Source of the DNA: Candidatus Lachnoclostridium stercoravium
GTDB taxonomy: Bacteria > Bacillota > Clostridia > Lachnospirales > Lachnospiraceae
Direction of reading: 5' to 3'
Assembly: GCA_019118365.1 (NCBI GenBank)
Contig: DWZA01000101.1
Coordinates: 1-64,000, forward strand
DNA: 64,000 nucleotides
Both the position numbers and the translations under genes were made by a program. Below, in pieces: positions 43,476 to 53,299 of this stretch. The first letter of the stretch is position 1; each line of letters opens with the position of its first letter. The notes beneath the pieces were generated by a model, which was not told where the DNA came from, ran no database searches, and saw only the letters and a list, made by a program, of their open reading frames with translations.

Positions 43476-46400
43476 ATCCGTCCCCGTCCTTTACCAGGCC
43501 TTCGATGGCGTTGGTGTATCTTCCGGTGATCACCAGACTTACGGTAGATTCGATGAACGCTCCGATACTGCTGATCTTTTCCGGCGGCGCCGCGTAAAAT
43601 ACCTGGAAATGGTTTTCTTCAAAATATCTTACCATCTGCTCGATCCGTTCTCTGGACAGGGCGGAAAAGGCCTCGTCGATAAAGGCCAGCCTTGCGCAGC
43701 AGGTATTTTTCGGGTAGCACTGGATCAGGCTGGCGGCCAGTATGATAAAGTACGGCGTCTGCTTTTCTCCGTTGCTGGCGGAACCCTGTTTCTTGGACAG
43801 GTCGGCCACCACTTCCTTATCTCCCTGCTTGCTGATGATCTTCATATCGTAGGTGAAATATTTGCGGTAATCCGTGTACTCTTCCTCGTCCTCTTCATTT
43901 AAGATCACAGACATGAAATCCTGGATATCCCGCTCCATCTCTTCGTCGTCCCGGCCCATGCTCATATAAGCCTCTCCGGAGTCCATAAAACTTTCCAGCT
44001 TTTTGCAGATCCGGAAAAATACGGCCCGGTCCGCCTTCTCTTCCATCACGAAGCGGTAGGTGTCGTTGCCGAAGGGGAGCTGCTTTAACTCCCGGTTGAT
44101 CATGTCGATCTCTGTCTTTGCATCGCGGACAGATTCATTGATCTCCGCCACAAAATCGTTCATAAACGCGCTTTCCAGGCGATCCGCCTGTTCTTTCAGC
44201 TTCTGATGGGCCTCTTCGATCTTCACGTTGGCGATGCTGCGGTATTCTTCCCGGTAATAAGGGATGTAGGCCGCGCCGCGCCGGTTGATATCCTGCTCCG
44301 CCAGGCGGCAGTATTCCAGCTGGCTGTCTTCCAGGCGGTGGATGCAGTCGTTTAGATTAGCCTCCATATTCTGGATCGTCTTTCTCGTGATCACCTGCCA
44401 GGTTTTGTTCTTTTCCCTGAGCCGTTCATATTCTTCCATCATAGGTTCTTTTAACTCCAGGTTGGCCCGGCATTTTTCCTCATATTCCTGATCCAGGGTG
44501 TAGAGTTCGCCGGAAACGGCTTTCAGCTCTTCTTTTTTGATATCTTCATTGGCCCGGCAGGCTCCGATCTCGCTCATGATGCCGTCCCTCTGGGCTTTCA
44601 ACTCGTCGTATGCTTTCTTAGCCGCCTGCTGTTCCTGGAGAACGGCCAGAAATTCCGGGCTGTTTCTGATCTCGTCGATCTGCTTTGACAGGCTGTCCCT
44701 GCTTTCCTGGGCTTCCCTGCGGTGGTATTCCGCCTGGAAATCATACCGCTCCAGGTTCCAGTCGATCTTCGCGATATCCTTCCGCTTCTGACGCAGCCTG
44801 TCCTGTTCCCGGCACAGCTCTGTCCGTTCTTCTTCCCTGTCTTTTTTCTCCTGCTCAGCCCGTTCCAGCTGAAGCCGCACAGCGTCTTCTCCCAGGCAGA
44901 ACTCTGTCTTTTTTATGTCCATATAGGAAACCGCGTAGCTTTTGGCCAGCATACCGTTCTTCATCAGGCCGCCCTTCGGGTATTCGTGAAGCTCTTCCAG
45001 ATCTTCACACAAATGGATCCCGTTTAACAGATAATTGGCGTATCTTCTGGCAAAGATATTGGGGATCGTAAGCATGGCTGCGGCGGACCCCGGCTCTGCG
45101 GCTGTTTCCGGCAGCTTGTCCGTGATCACCACCCTGACCTGGTGAAGGGCTCTTTTTTCCAGGATCTCCATCGCTTTATGGCAGTATTCGCCGTCTACGA
45201 TGATGTGGAACCGTTTCCAGCCTAAGAACGTTTCAATGGCGGCCCGCCAGGAAGGATCTTTTACCTCCTGCACCAGCTCTGCAAAGATCCGTACTGTGGT
45301 CTGGATGCCCTGTTTTTTCAGCTCCTCATCTATGATCCGTTTTCCTTCTTCTACTTCTTTTGGAAATACCATAAGGTTGGACTGAAGCTTTTTAATATCC
45401 TTTTCCAGCCGGATAAGCTCTTTGTCCAGTTCCTCGGTCCTGTCCTGGCAGTGGACTTCTTCTCTCTGGAAGATCTTATCCTGGTTTCCGGCGGTCCTGG
45501 CAAGGCGCTGGAAGGCCTCTACCTTCCGCTCTTCTTTCCATCCCCGCTCCGCCAGGTGGAGAAGATACTTCTTGTCCTCTTCTTCCAGCGGCACAAACTC
45601 TTCAAACCAGCCAAGAAGCGTCTGGATATCTCCCTGAAGCCGCTTTACCTCCGCCAGCCGCTCTTCATGCCTGCGGATCTGGACGTCCAATTCCCTGCAC
45701 TGGCTTTCCATGTTGCGGATACTGCCTTCCATTCCTCGGAACATATCGTTGCTCTCCGCGATCCGAAGCCGTTCTCCCGCCGCTTCGTACCGTTTTTCCA
45801 GCTCGTTTCTCCGCTCGTCCAGCTGGGCCTTCCTGTGGGACAGGCTTTCCAGCTCCTGCTCCAGAGATTTCTGCTCTTCTTCTTTCTCCCGCACCTTCTG
45901 ATAGGCGAACATCATCTGGCGGATCTTTAAGGTCCGCAGCCTGGTTTCATATTCTCCGCTCACCTTCTCGATCTTTTCCAGCTGGTTCCTGCTGTTCCTT
46001 AAATTTTCATATATCTCCTTAATATGCTCAAACTGAGCCTTCTGCTCCCTCAGTTCCTTAAGAGACTCCACTTTTCCGGCTTCCAGCACGCATTCCTGGA
46101 TAAACTGATCGATATTATTTTCCGGATTGAAGGCCATCATCTTTAAAAGCTTGGAACGGTATTTCGTCACGTCGCACCGCAGTCCCAGCGCCCGCATCAC
46201 CTGCTCCACGCCTCTGTCCCTTCCCAGGAAATCCGCAGACCGCAGAGTTCTTCCGTCTATGGCCAGCTCGTTCCTTGGGGTGATGTATAAAAAGCCGTTT
46301 TCCGTCCTTGTAAAATTCATCTGGCTGATAGCCGTATCCCGGCACACAAACCAGCTGCTGCGGTAGGAAGTCTCGTCGGCGGATTCAATGCACACGCCCA

Positions 46401-46730
46401 CAACCAGGCTGGCGTCCTCCACCGGGGACCAGAATTCCATAACAATGTAGCTTACTACTTCTCCTGTCCTCAGATACCTCTCCGGACCGTTGCTCTTTGT
46501 ATGCCCCGCACGTAAGCTACCACTGTCCTGTCCCGGTCTTTCGCCGCCTTGTTAAACTGGGTGTTGCCGGTAAGAAGATAGGTCATGGCGTCCAGGATCG
46601 TAGATTTTCCGCTGGTGTTCACTCCGGTAAACAGGGTAGACCCTTCCAGGCGCATGGACACGTTCTGGAAGCGGGACCACTGCACTAAAAGCAGCTTCGT
46701 CGCTGTCTTTCTATTCGTCATCTGTTTCAT
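43465..46730 (-). pseudogene. jetC: Wadjet protein JetC (MukB/SMC-like ATPase), frameshifted
   Basis: Two frames together make one SMC-like protein of about 1090 residues. The first (46730-46470) has Walker A GVNTSGKSTILDA, and the second (to 43465) has long coiled coils, signature SASNGEKQTPYF and Walker B LAFIDEAFSAL. The first frame ends early at about residue 86. Skipping one missing base near 46501-46502 (codon between GGC and ACA) joins YVRG to TKSNGPERYLRTGEVVSY without stops. Either the gene is inactive or this is a sequencing error or programmed slip. The ATG at 46730 follows GGAGG. The motor entraps and extrudes plasmid DNA. Confidence 0.85.
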
Positions 46731-47373
46731 CGTCATCCTCCATATCCTCGCCGGCGATCATTTCCGGACTGTCCATCATCCGTCTTCTGGCCGACTCTGC
46801 AAACCGCCGGAACTCCTCCGGCTCCAGGGCAAACTGCAGGGACGGGTAGAGGCGTATCGTACAGTCCGGATCCCCTGGTTTTCCATTGACGTCGATCAGA
46901 TTGAACCGGGAAAATAAGGTTAAGATGGAAGTCATCGTCCCTTTGTCGATCTGATCCCTGAGGCCGTATTTTTCCAGTTCAAAACGCAGGTCGATCATAG
47001 GTACCAAAATTACCCTGGACAGGCTCCCGGACCGGATCCTGTCCGCGTACAGCGTCCATAAACAGCACAAAACTACGCTTTCGATCTTTTTTAAAGCAAA
47101 CCGGTTGGACTGGAGCCTCCCGGCTTCGCCGCTTTCCGCAAGATTCTTCAGCATGACCACGCCGTTTTCCCGGTCTATGACAGCGTCGAAGCCGATATAA
47201 CGGAAATACTGAGAAACCGCATCCAGCCTTTTTGATACGAAATAATACGCTCTTTTATTGTCTTCGTCCCTGTCCCGCACGATAAAGGTCTGCTTTAAAA
47301 GTCTGCGGCAGGCTTTCTGAAATAGATCCTTTTCCGAGGAAGTGAAGTCTTCCCAGTATTCTTCTATGCTCAT
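46711..47373 (-). CDS. jetB: Wadjet protein JetB (MukE-like, DUF4194)
   Basis: A 220-residue winged-helix (KITE-like) protein: MSIEEYWEDFTSSEKDLFQKACRRLLKQTFIVR then FVSKRLDAVSQYFRYIGFDA. It bridges the SMC-like JetC heads and the kleisin-like JetA. Its ATG overlaps the jetA stop by 4 bp (ATGA), and its acidic C-terminus overlaps the jetC start by 20 bp. Confidence 0.88.
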   Translation of the reverse strand: MSIEEYWEDFTSSEKDLFQKACRRLLKQTFIVRDRDEDNKRAYYFVSKRLDAVSQYFRYIGFDAVIDRENGVVMLKNLAESGEAGRLQSNRFALKKIESVVLCCLWTLYADRIRSGSLSRVILVPMIDLRFELEKYGLRDQIDKGTMTSILTLFSRFNLIDVNGKPGDPDCTIRLYPSLQFALEPEEFRRFAESARRRMMDSPEMIAGEDMEDDDETDDE

Positions 47374-48782
47374 TCATCTTCCTCCTTTTCGATCTCAAAA
47401 CGTCTGAGCAGCATGTTGTTTGTCTCCACATACCCGTCTGCCGGGCGGATCCGGTAGCCGTTTTCCTGGGCGTAGGCCGCCGCGGAAAGGGCGCAGAGCA
47501 GGTCCTGTTTGTCCGCCATAGGAAGACTCCCGCTTTCGATCTTTTTCTCGCCGCCCATAATATGCTCCAGATATAACTTCATCTTTTCCTTCGAGTACGG
47601 GTTGTACGCTTCCCTTTCGTGAGCCGCCTTTGCCCTGGCGATATCTTCTTCCGTCATCTCCTGGAGCTTTGCCGTCGTTTCCCTGCGGATCCGCTGGGCC
47701 CTCCTGGGATAGCGCAGGGAACCGGTATCGATAAATTCGTTTCTCTCCAAAGAAAACAGCCGGTTAAATTCCTCCGGCATCTCTTCTTTCCATCCAAATT
47801 CTTTCATCTCTTCTGCAATATAGCGGAGGGTCTGCTCCACGCTCCCTCTTACGTCCGCCTCCCGGTTTCTTAAGAATCTGGCCCGGCCTACGGCGATCTG
47901 GAGATACACGTTGATCTTGTGCTTGATATCCCGCATGATCCGGTCGTAATCCTCTGTCAGGAAGGTTTTCGCCGCCTGGAACATATCCAGCACCTGTTCC
48001 CTGGCATCATTTTCCTCCAGGCCCTCTTCTCTGCCGCAGCCGGCCACTAAAAGCTCAAATTTTACCCGGTCGCCCCGGATCTCATCCAGCCGCTGGCGGA
48101 TATAGGAACGGTAAATATGGATATTCTGCTGTTTTGTCAGCCTGGCGTACTCCCGGATAAAATCCCCTTCGCAGTACTCGATGATATTTTCCGTAAGGCT
48201 TTCCAGCGTCTCCTCCTTTACCATCCGCTCGATGATCTTCTTGATGAAAGTGGAAAGGCGCTTTAAAGACTTGGAAAGCAGTCTGGCGTTGCGGTAGATA
48301 TTCTTCAGGCCGTTGACATATGGGTCTTCCGCCCACTGGCCGTCGTTTTTCAGGATATTGTATATGTTATAAATATAGCTGGAAAATTCTTCCCTCTCCG
48401 GCCTGCCAAGCTGCTGCAGAAACTCCGCCAGGAGGATCCCCTGCTCGGTCATGATGATCAGTTTTTCATAAGTGGCATCGTCGCTGTCCTCTTCCAGCCA
48501 TCCCACTTCCCTGGAACAGAACCTGCGGATCACGGCGTTCGCCATATCGTTGTAATTCTTCTTTCCGTCCCCTTCCTCCTGGGCGTCCACGTACTCTACA
48601 TGGTTTTCCAGCAGATAGGAAGCCAGCGCGTCCCGGATCCTGTTTCTGGGGATACGGTAGGAGATTTCCCGGTCGTACTGTTCGTAAACGACCTGTAAAC
48701 AGTCCGAATAGATCCGGTTATTGCTGGCGCTGGATAAGCAGTTGAAAAAGCCGGAAGGGACGGATTCAAATAGGTTTATCAT
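47370..48782 (-). CDS. jetA: Wadjet protein JetA (kleisin-like, DUF5716-type)
   Basis: A 470-residue helical protein starting MINLFESVPSGFFNCLSSASNNRIYSDCLQ. It matches what I know of the DUF5716 family, which takes the JetA position in clostridial Wadjet operons (a separate type from those with DUF3375). It is first of four overlapping genes. Kleisin-like JetA links the two JetC heads. AGAGGA precedes the ATG. Confidence 0.84.
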   Translation of the reverse strand: MINLFESVPSGFFNCLSSASNNRIYSDCLQVVYEQYDREISYRIPRNRIRDALASYLLENHVEYVDAQEEGDGKKNYNDMANAVIRRFCSREVGWLEEDSDDATYEKLIIMTEQGILLAEFLQQLGRPEREEFSSYIYNIYNILKNDGQWAEDPYVNGLKNIYRNARLLSKSLKRLSTFIKKIIERMVKEETLESLTENIIEYCEGDFIREYARLTKQQNIHIYRSYIRQRLDEIRGDRVKFELLVAGCGREEGLEENDAREQVLDMFQAAKTFLTEDYDRIMRDIKHKINVYLQIAVGRARFLRNREADVRGSVEQTLRYIAEEMKEFGWKEEMPEEFNRLFSLERNEFIDTGSLRYPRRAQRIRRETTAKLQEMTEEDIARAKAAHEREAYNPYSKEKMKLYLEHIMGGEKKIESGSLPMADKQDLLCALSAAAYAQENGYRIRPADGYVETNNMLLRRFEIEKEEDE

Positions 48783-48903
48783 AAGTAATGTTCCTCTTTT
48801 CAGTGATCTGCCGTTTCCATAAATCGTTTTAAATTATACACTATCTGGGAAAAAATTTAAAGAAGTCCTGATATAAAGCGCTGTGTTTTTGCCGGAAACA
48901 GCA

Positions 48904-48939
48904 AACGGCCCTCCTGCAAAAGAACGCAGAAGAGCCGTT
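48904..48939 (-). terminator. Terminator after cstA
   Basis: AACGGCTCTTCTGC/GCAGGAGGGCCGTT stem-loop 30 bp after the cstA stop. The U-tract is poor. The rest of the 186-bp gap to jetA is AT-rich and likely holds the jetA promoter. Confidence 0.5.
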
Positions 48940-48968
48940 ATTACTATCTAAATTTTCCGTGGCAGTTC

Positions 48969-50705
48969 TCAGCTATTGGACTGTTCCGGTCTCCACTGAT
49001 GTTTGTTGGAGCGTTTTCCTTCTTTCTCCACAAAAAGCTCCCTGCCGCATCTTACTACGATGATCACGCCAAGGATCATCAGAAGTACGGCGATGATCAG
49101 CTGAAGCCCTTCTACAAAGAAGACTGCTGTTCCTGCCTGATATGCCTGCACCAGAGCGATGGAACGCTCAACAAGGGCTGTAAATGTTACGCACAGCATG
49201 ATCACAAGCGGCGGGAAAAGGGTCTTGTTCTGTCTTCCCGTCACCTTTAAGAATACGCAGAGAGTGATCAGCACCAGGGCGCTCAACAGCTGGTTCGCGC
49301 TGCCAAAAAGCGGCCAGATATTTGAGTATCCGATCTGGGTCAGCACATAGCCGCAGGCAAGAGTGATAACAGTTGAGAAATATTTGTTGCACAGTACCTT
49401 TCTCCAGCCTTCTGCATGCTCCATATCGTCTACGCTGAAAAGCTCCTGGAAGGACATACGGCCGATCCTCGCTACGGAATCGAGGCTTGTAAGAGCCAGG
49501 GCGGAAACGCACATGGTCATAAAGCACTGAGCCGCATATACCGGGATCCCGAACATTTCCAGGAATCCTGCCACGCCTGCGGAAAAGATAGCGAAGGGCG
49601 TTCCTGTAGCCGCTGTTCCGTCCGCTGCTGCAGCCGCGCCTGCGACGCAGAGAGCCAGGATCGCCAGCAGGCTTTCCAGCACCATCGCGCCATAACCGAC
49701 TTTGAGCATATCCTTTTCATTAGCAATAGTCTTTGACGACGTTCCGGATGAGACCAGGCTGTGGAAACCAGATACGGCGCCGCAGGCAACAGTTACGAAA
49801 AGTATGGGGAACAGGTCGCCGGACTGCTCATTGTGAAAACCGGTAAATGCCGGAAGGTTCATTGCCGGATGGGCAACTACAAGCCCAACTACCGCGCCGA
49901 CGATCATGCCTGCAAACATAAACGTAGTCATAAAATCTCTTGGCTGCATAAGAAGCCACATAGGAAGGACCGCCGCCAGGAATATGTAGGCGAAGATCAT
50001 ATAGGTCCAGGCTTCTTTTCCAGCGATCAGCGGAAGATTCATTCCTATAGCAAAGGCCGCCACAGTACATACCAGGCCAAGGGCAACTTTCTTTCCGCCC
50101 TTTAAACCAGCTTTTTTCTGGATCAGGCCAAATACCACCGCAAAGGCGATAAACAGAAGGGAAATACTTCCCGCCGCCCCGTTTACCTGAGCCGCGTCTG
50201 CCAGCTGGGAAGCCCCGTCTACTGTCACATAAGCGTTAAATGTACCAGCTACCATATCGGCAAAAGCAGCCGTTACGATCAAGGTAAAGAGCCAGCAGAA
50301 TAACAGGAACAGCTTTCTTCCTGTTTTTCCGATGTACTGCTCGATCAGGAGCCCCATGGATTTTCCTTCATTTTTCACGCTGGCGTACAGAGCTCCGAAA
50401 TCTGTAACCGCCCCGAAAAAAATGCCCCCAAGGACGATCCACAGAAATACTGGGACCCAGCCGAACACAGCAGCCTGGATCGCGCCTGTTACAGGGCCGG
50501 CTCCTGCGATAGATGAAAACTGATGTGCAAATACGGTCCATCCGTCTGTGGGAACATAATCCTCTCCGTCTTCTTTTTCCACTGCCGGGGTCTTTGCCTT
50601 TGGGTCAATACCCCATTTTGCCGCCAGCCAGCGTCCATAGCAGACATATCCTGCGATCAGGCAGACAGCGGCAACTAATACGATTACCAACGTATTCATA
50701 TACAT
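48969..50705 (-). CDS. cstA: Carbon starvation protein A (CstA) family transporter
   Basis: A 578-residue polytopic protein. Landmarks: an N-terminal YGRWLAAKWGID, the FAHQFSSIAGAGPVTGAIQAAVFGW signature and GFHSLVSSGTSSKTI. CstA proteins take up peptides or pyruvate in enterics. Here a T-box leader controls the gene, which suggests that it responds to uncharged tRNA and so to amino-acid shortage. No downstream gene is attached. Confidence 0.93.
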   Translation of the reverse strand: MYMNTLVIVLVAAVCLIAGYVCYGRWLAAKWGIDPKAKTPAVEKEDGEDYVPTDGWTVFAHQFSSIAGAGPVTGAIQAAVFGWVPVFLWIVLGGIFFGAVTDFGALYASVKNEGKSMGLLIEQYIGKTGRKLFLLFCWLFTLIVTAAFADMVAGTFNAYVTVDGASQLADAAQVNGAAGSISLLFIAFAVVFGLIQKKAGLKGGKKVALGLVCTVAAFAIGMNLPLIAGKEAWTYMIFAYIFLAAVLPMWLLMQPRDFMTTFMFAGMIVGAVVGLVVAHPAMNLPAFTGFHNEQSGDLFPILFVTVACGAVSGFHSLVSSGTSSKTIANEKDMLKVGYGAMVLESLLAILALCVAGAAAAADGTAATGTPFAIFSAGVAGFLEMFGIPVYAAQCFMTMCVSALALTSLDSVARIGRMSFQELFSVDDMEHAEGWRKVLCNKYFSTVITLACGYVLTQIGYSNIWPLFGSANQLLSALVLITLCVFLKVTGRQNKTLFPPLVIMLCVTFTALVERSIALVQAYQAGTAVFFVEGLQLIIAVLLMILGVIIVVRCGRELFVEKEGKRSNKHQWRPEQSNS

Positions 50706-50792
50706 ACCTCCAAAAATTTGCTTCGGCCTTGCGGCCTTTTCGTTTACGGGTTACTTTAAATCCAGATACCAGACATTGATCTTTCGTCAAAC

Positions 50793-51100
50793 AAAAAAAC
50801 CTCCGTCTTCTTAAAAAATACTTCTAAGAAGACGAAGGTAAATTATCTCCGCGGTACCACTTCTTAATTGCCGGCGGCTGCCGGCCCCTCTGCCACATCC
50901 CCAACCTACGCCTTTATAAGCCGGTGAATATGCTCCCCTCTAACGGTGGGACTCCGGTCCAGATTACTCCTCTTCGTTTCATCCGAACGGCTCACAGGGG
51001 ATAACCTTCTTTTTACGCTGCTGCCTCGCACCAACCGGCCGCTCTCTGAAAACGCAGATAAAAGAAAATCTTGTCCTGCTCAATGCTTTTCTCTGAATTT
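50793..51100 (-). promoter_or_regulatory. T-box riboswitch leader of cstA
   Basis: The minus strand shows a T-box stem I (GCAGGACAAGAT... CAGAGAGCGG, GGTTGGTGCGA), a CACCGTTA element and the antiterminator T-box GTGGTACCGCGG (50860-50849). A terminator with arms CTTCGTCTTCTTA/TAAGAAGACGGAGG and seven T follows (50838-50793). Uncharged tRNA would stabilise the antiterminator. The specifier region reads GAAGGTTATCCCCTG; GTT (Val) fits the usual geometry best, with ATC (Ile) as the alternative. Confidence 0.85.
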
Positions 51101-51107
51101 AAAATGA

Positions 51108-51135
51108 ATTATAATCTCTTTTTCTGATTTGTCAA
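51108..51135 (-). promoter_or_regulatory. Promoter of the T-box-cstA unit
   Basis: TTGACA (51135-51130), 16 bp, TATAAT (51113-51108) on the minus strand. It begins only about 40 bp after the hydrolase gene. Confidence 0.8.
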
Positions 51136-51176
51136 GAGATTTTTTCATTGCCCTAGCCGCCGCGAAAATGATATGA

Positions 51177-52295
51177 TCATCCTTCCGCCGGGATATCCCT
51201 GCTTTCGGTCACGCCGTCCATGCCGCTGCGGCCGATAGGATGGCGTTCTATGCGGGAAGCCGGACAATCGCAAAGCTTCAGGCGTGTCCAGCCGGTGCTG
51301 TCATAGGGCTGGATATACAGCTCCCTTTCCGCCGCGCTGTACATGATCAGATACTGCGTATAGCTGTCCTGCTGCTTCAGCGGCCTCTGCTGCTCGTCGA
51401 ACCATACGTAATGGAAAATCCCGGCTGTATGAGGTTCAAACACAGTATGCATAAGTCCCGCGCCAAAGGCCAGCATCTGCCTGTCTGAAAAACTGCGGCC
51501 ATTCTGGTTCAGGGCTTTCACCATAGCGGCGCGGATGAACCGGTCGCAGGAGGCAAAAGAGGCCGGATAGCTGCCGTTAACGCTCACATGGGAAGCCGTC
51601 TCATCCGCCCTGACTTCGACTCCGTCAAAATCCAGCCGGCTGACAGGATCTCCATTTATCCCGTAGCGCAGTTCCGGAGACTGGGACATATACCAGGACA
51701 GATTTTCCAGTTGCCTGTCATATGTGGGAGAATTGGCCATGACCCCGATATTCTCCCGGTCGCGGTAGGCCTTTAATATCCCTGGATTTGACGGGTCCGC
51801 CGCTTCCAGGATCGCCGTCTTTCCTTTTGCATCCACAAAAATATAATGCATGGTGGCGGGTACTTTTCTTTCTCCCACCGGGATATCCAGGATCTGGATA
51901 TTCTCCGCCTGCCGGACCACTTCTTCCGCTGTGCCGCAGACCGCCAGCAGGCGTGTAAGGATCTCCATCCCCACAACGCCTTCCCGACCTTCTCCCGGCT
52001 CCCCAGCGCTGGTCCCTTCATTTAAATACTGGAGCCCGCCGATCAGGCCCGCTTCATTGATCCCATCCATCAGCCAGCTGTCCTTCGGGCTGTTGGCGAT
52101 CCCAGCGAAGCTGTATCTGGAACGAAGCGGCTGATCCTGCCCTTCCAGGGCTATCTCCTGCCCGGCCGGCCAGGAAACCATATGCGCTCCGCCTTTCCAT
52201 ATATCGTCTTTCAGATCGCAGGTCCGAAACCAATACACATTTCCTTCCGCTGACGTCAGTTTCATAGACGTACATCCACTGATCCGATCATCCAT
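51177..52295 (-). CDS. Choloylglycine hydrolase / linear amide C-N hydrolase (Ntn) family
   Basis: A 372-residue Ntn-hydrolase. The nucleophile is Cys8 (SGCTSMKL), followed by FRTCDL (Arg/Asp), DGINEAGLIGGLQYL, VMANSPTYDRQ (Asn) and SCDRFIRA (Arg), all aligning with bile salt hydrolase and penicillin V acylase positions. Unlike classical BSH (Met-Cys), seven residues precede the cysteine, so cleavage of a short propeptide would be needed. GGAGGGG fixes the ATG. The substrate could be conjugated bile acids, N-acyl amino acids or penicillin V; sequence alone does not decide. Confidence 0.87.
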   Translation of the reverse strand: MDDRISGCTSMKLTSAEGNVYWFRTCDLKDDIWKGGAHMVSWPAGQEIALEGQDQPLRSRYSFAGIANSPKDSWLMDGINEAGLIGGLQYLNEGTSAGEPGEGREGVVGMEILTRLLAVCGTAEEVVRQAENIQILDIPVGERKVPATMHYIFVDAKGKTAILEAADPSNPGILKAYRDRENIGVMANSPTYDRQLENLSWYMSQSPELRYGINGDPVSRLDFDGVEVRADETASHVSVNGSYPASFASCDRFIRAAMVKALNQNGRSFSDRQMLAFGAGLMHTVFEPHTAGIFHYVWFDEQQRPLKQQDSYTQYLIMYSAAERELYIQPYDSTGWTRLKLCDCPASRIERHPIGRSGMDGVTESRDIPAEG

Positions 52296-52529
52296 CGTAT
52301 TCCCCTCCGTTTTCTATTATGATGTCGGGGCAAACTGCCTTTTGTCCCCGGTAATACCGGAACGCTTCGCGTCAAAACGGCCCGGTTATTATCATATTAT
52401 TACAAGTTTTCCCTAATTTCCAGCCATTTAACAGGGAGTTATGGGACATATCGCCGAAAATGCCATAAACACTAGATTTTTTTGCATCCCTGTGGCATAT
52501 TGTATTGAAAAATACAAAGGAGAATCTAT

Positions 52530-52943
52530 ATGAAAAAGTTCATCGAAGAGTTTAAGGCGTTTGCTCTCCGCGGCAACATGATGGATATGGCAGTCGGCGT
52601 TATCATCGGTAGTGCGTTTTCCGGCATCGTCACATCCCTTACTGACAACTTTATCAACCCGATCCTGAATCTCGTAACTGGCGCAGCTACCTATAACCTT
52701 CAGGATGTAGCTGGCTTTGCCTCCAATTTTGTTTCAGCCCTGGTGAACTTCCTGATCATGGCGTTCGTTCTGTTCTGCCTTTTAAAAGCAGTAAACAAGC
52801 TGGCCTCTATCGGCAAGAAGCCGGAAGCTCCTGCAGCTCCGACTACAAAGAAGTGCCCGTACTGCCTCAGCGATATCCCGATCGAGGCTACCAGATGTCC
52901 GCACTGCACTTCCCAGCTTCTGGACGAAGAAAAGACTGCATAA
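52530..52943 (+). CDS. mscL: Large-conductance mechanosensitive channel with zinc-ribbon tail
   Basis: A 137-residue protein. Residues 1-95 are canonical MscL: FKAFALRGNMMDMAVGVIIG (first helix) and FVSALVNFLIMAFVLFCLLKAVN (second). The usual C-terminal helical bundle is replaced by a double-CxxC zinc ribbon (CPYCLSDIPIEATRCPHC, about 110-127). MscL opens on osmotic downshock to release solutes. The tail could bind metal or a partner protein. AAAGGAG precedes the ATG. Confidence 0.92.
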   Translation: MKKFIEEFKAFALRGNMMDMAVGVIIGSAFSGIVTSLTDNFINPILNLVTGAATYNLQDVAGFASNFVSALVNFLIMAFVLFCLLKAVNKLASIGKKPEAPAAPTTKKCPYCLSDIPIEATRCPHCTSQLLDEEKTA

Positions 52944-53086
52944 TCAGCGATTTTTACTGGAACGGCGCCTCCGCCGTTTTTATCAGGTATCCAGACAAAG
53001 GCTTTTTGTGACAAGATCACAGAAGGCCTTTTTTCTTTCTGCTATAATCGCCTTATCTTGGAAATAACCAGAGGGGAGATAGATAT

Positions 53087-53299
53087 ATGGAAACCGTAAA
53101 ACGCAGGAAAAGAAAAGCGTTCGTTGACGGCAGCCTGTGCGTTGCCTGCGGCTGCTGCGTGAAAGTCTGTCCGGTATCGGCCATCGCAGTATGGAAGGGG
53201 ATCGCCGCAAAAGTAGATATGGCAAAATGCGTCGGCTGCGGCAAATGCGCAAAGGAATGTCCAGCTTCCGTCATCGCTGTTCAGGAGGTGGGATCATGA
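53087..53299 (+). CDS. Ferredoxin-type protein with two [4Fe-4S] clusters
   Basis: A 70-residue protein with two CxxCxxCxxxCP motifs (CVACGCCVKVCP and CVGCGKCAKECP). It starts with a basic N-terminus (METVKRRKRKAF). Its TGA overlaps the ATG of the next gene (ATGA), so it is the probable electron partner of the NapH-like membrane protein. Confidence 0.9.
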   Translation: METVKRRKRKAFVDGSLCVACGCCVKVCPVSAIAVWKGIAAKVDMAKCVGCGKCAKECPASVIAVQEVGS

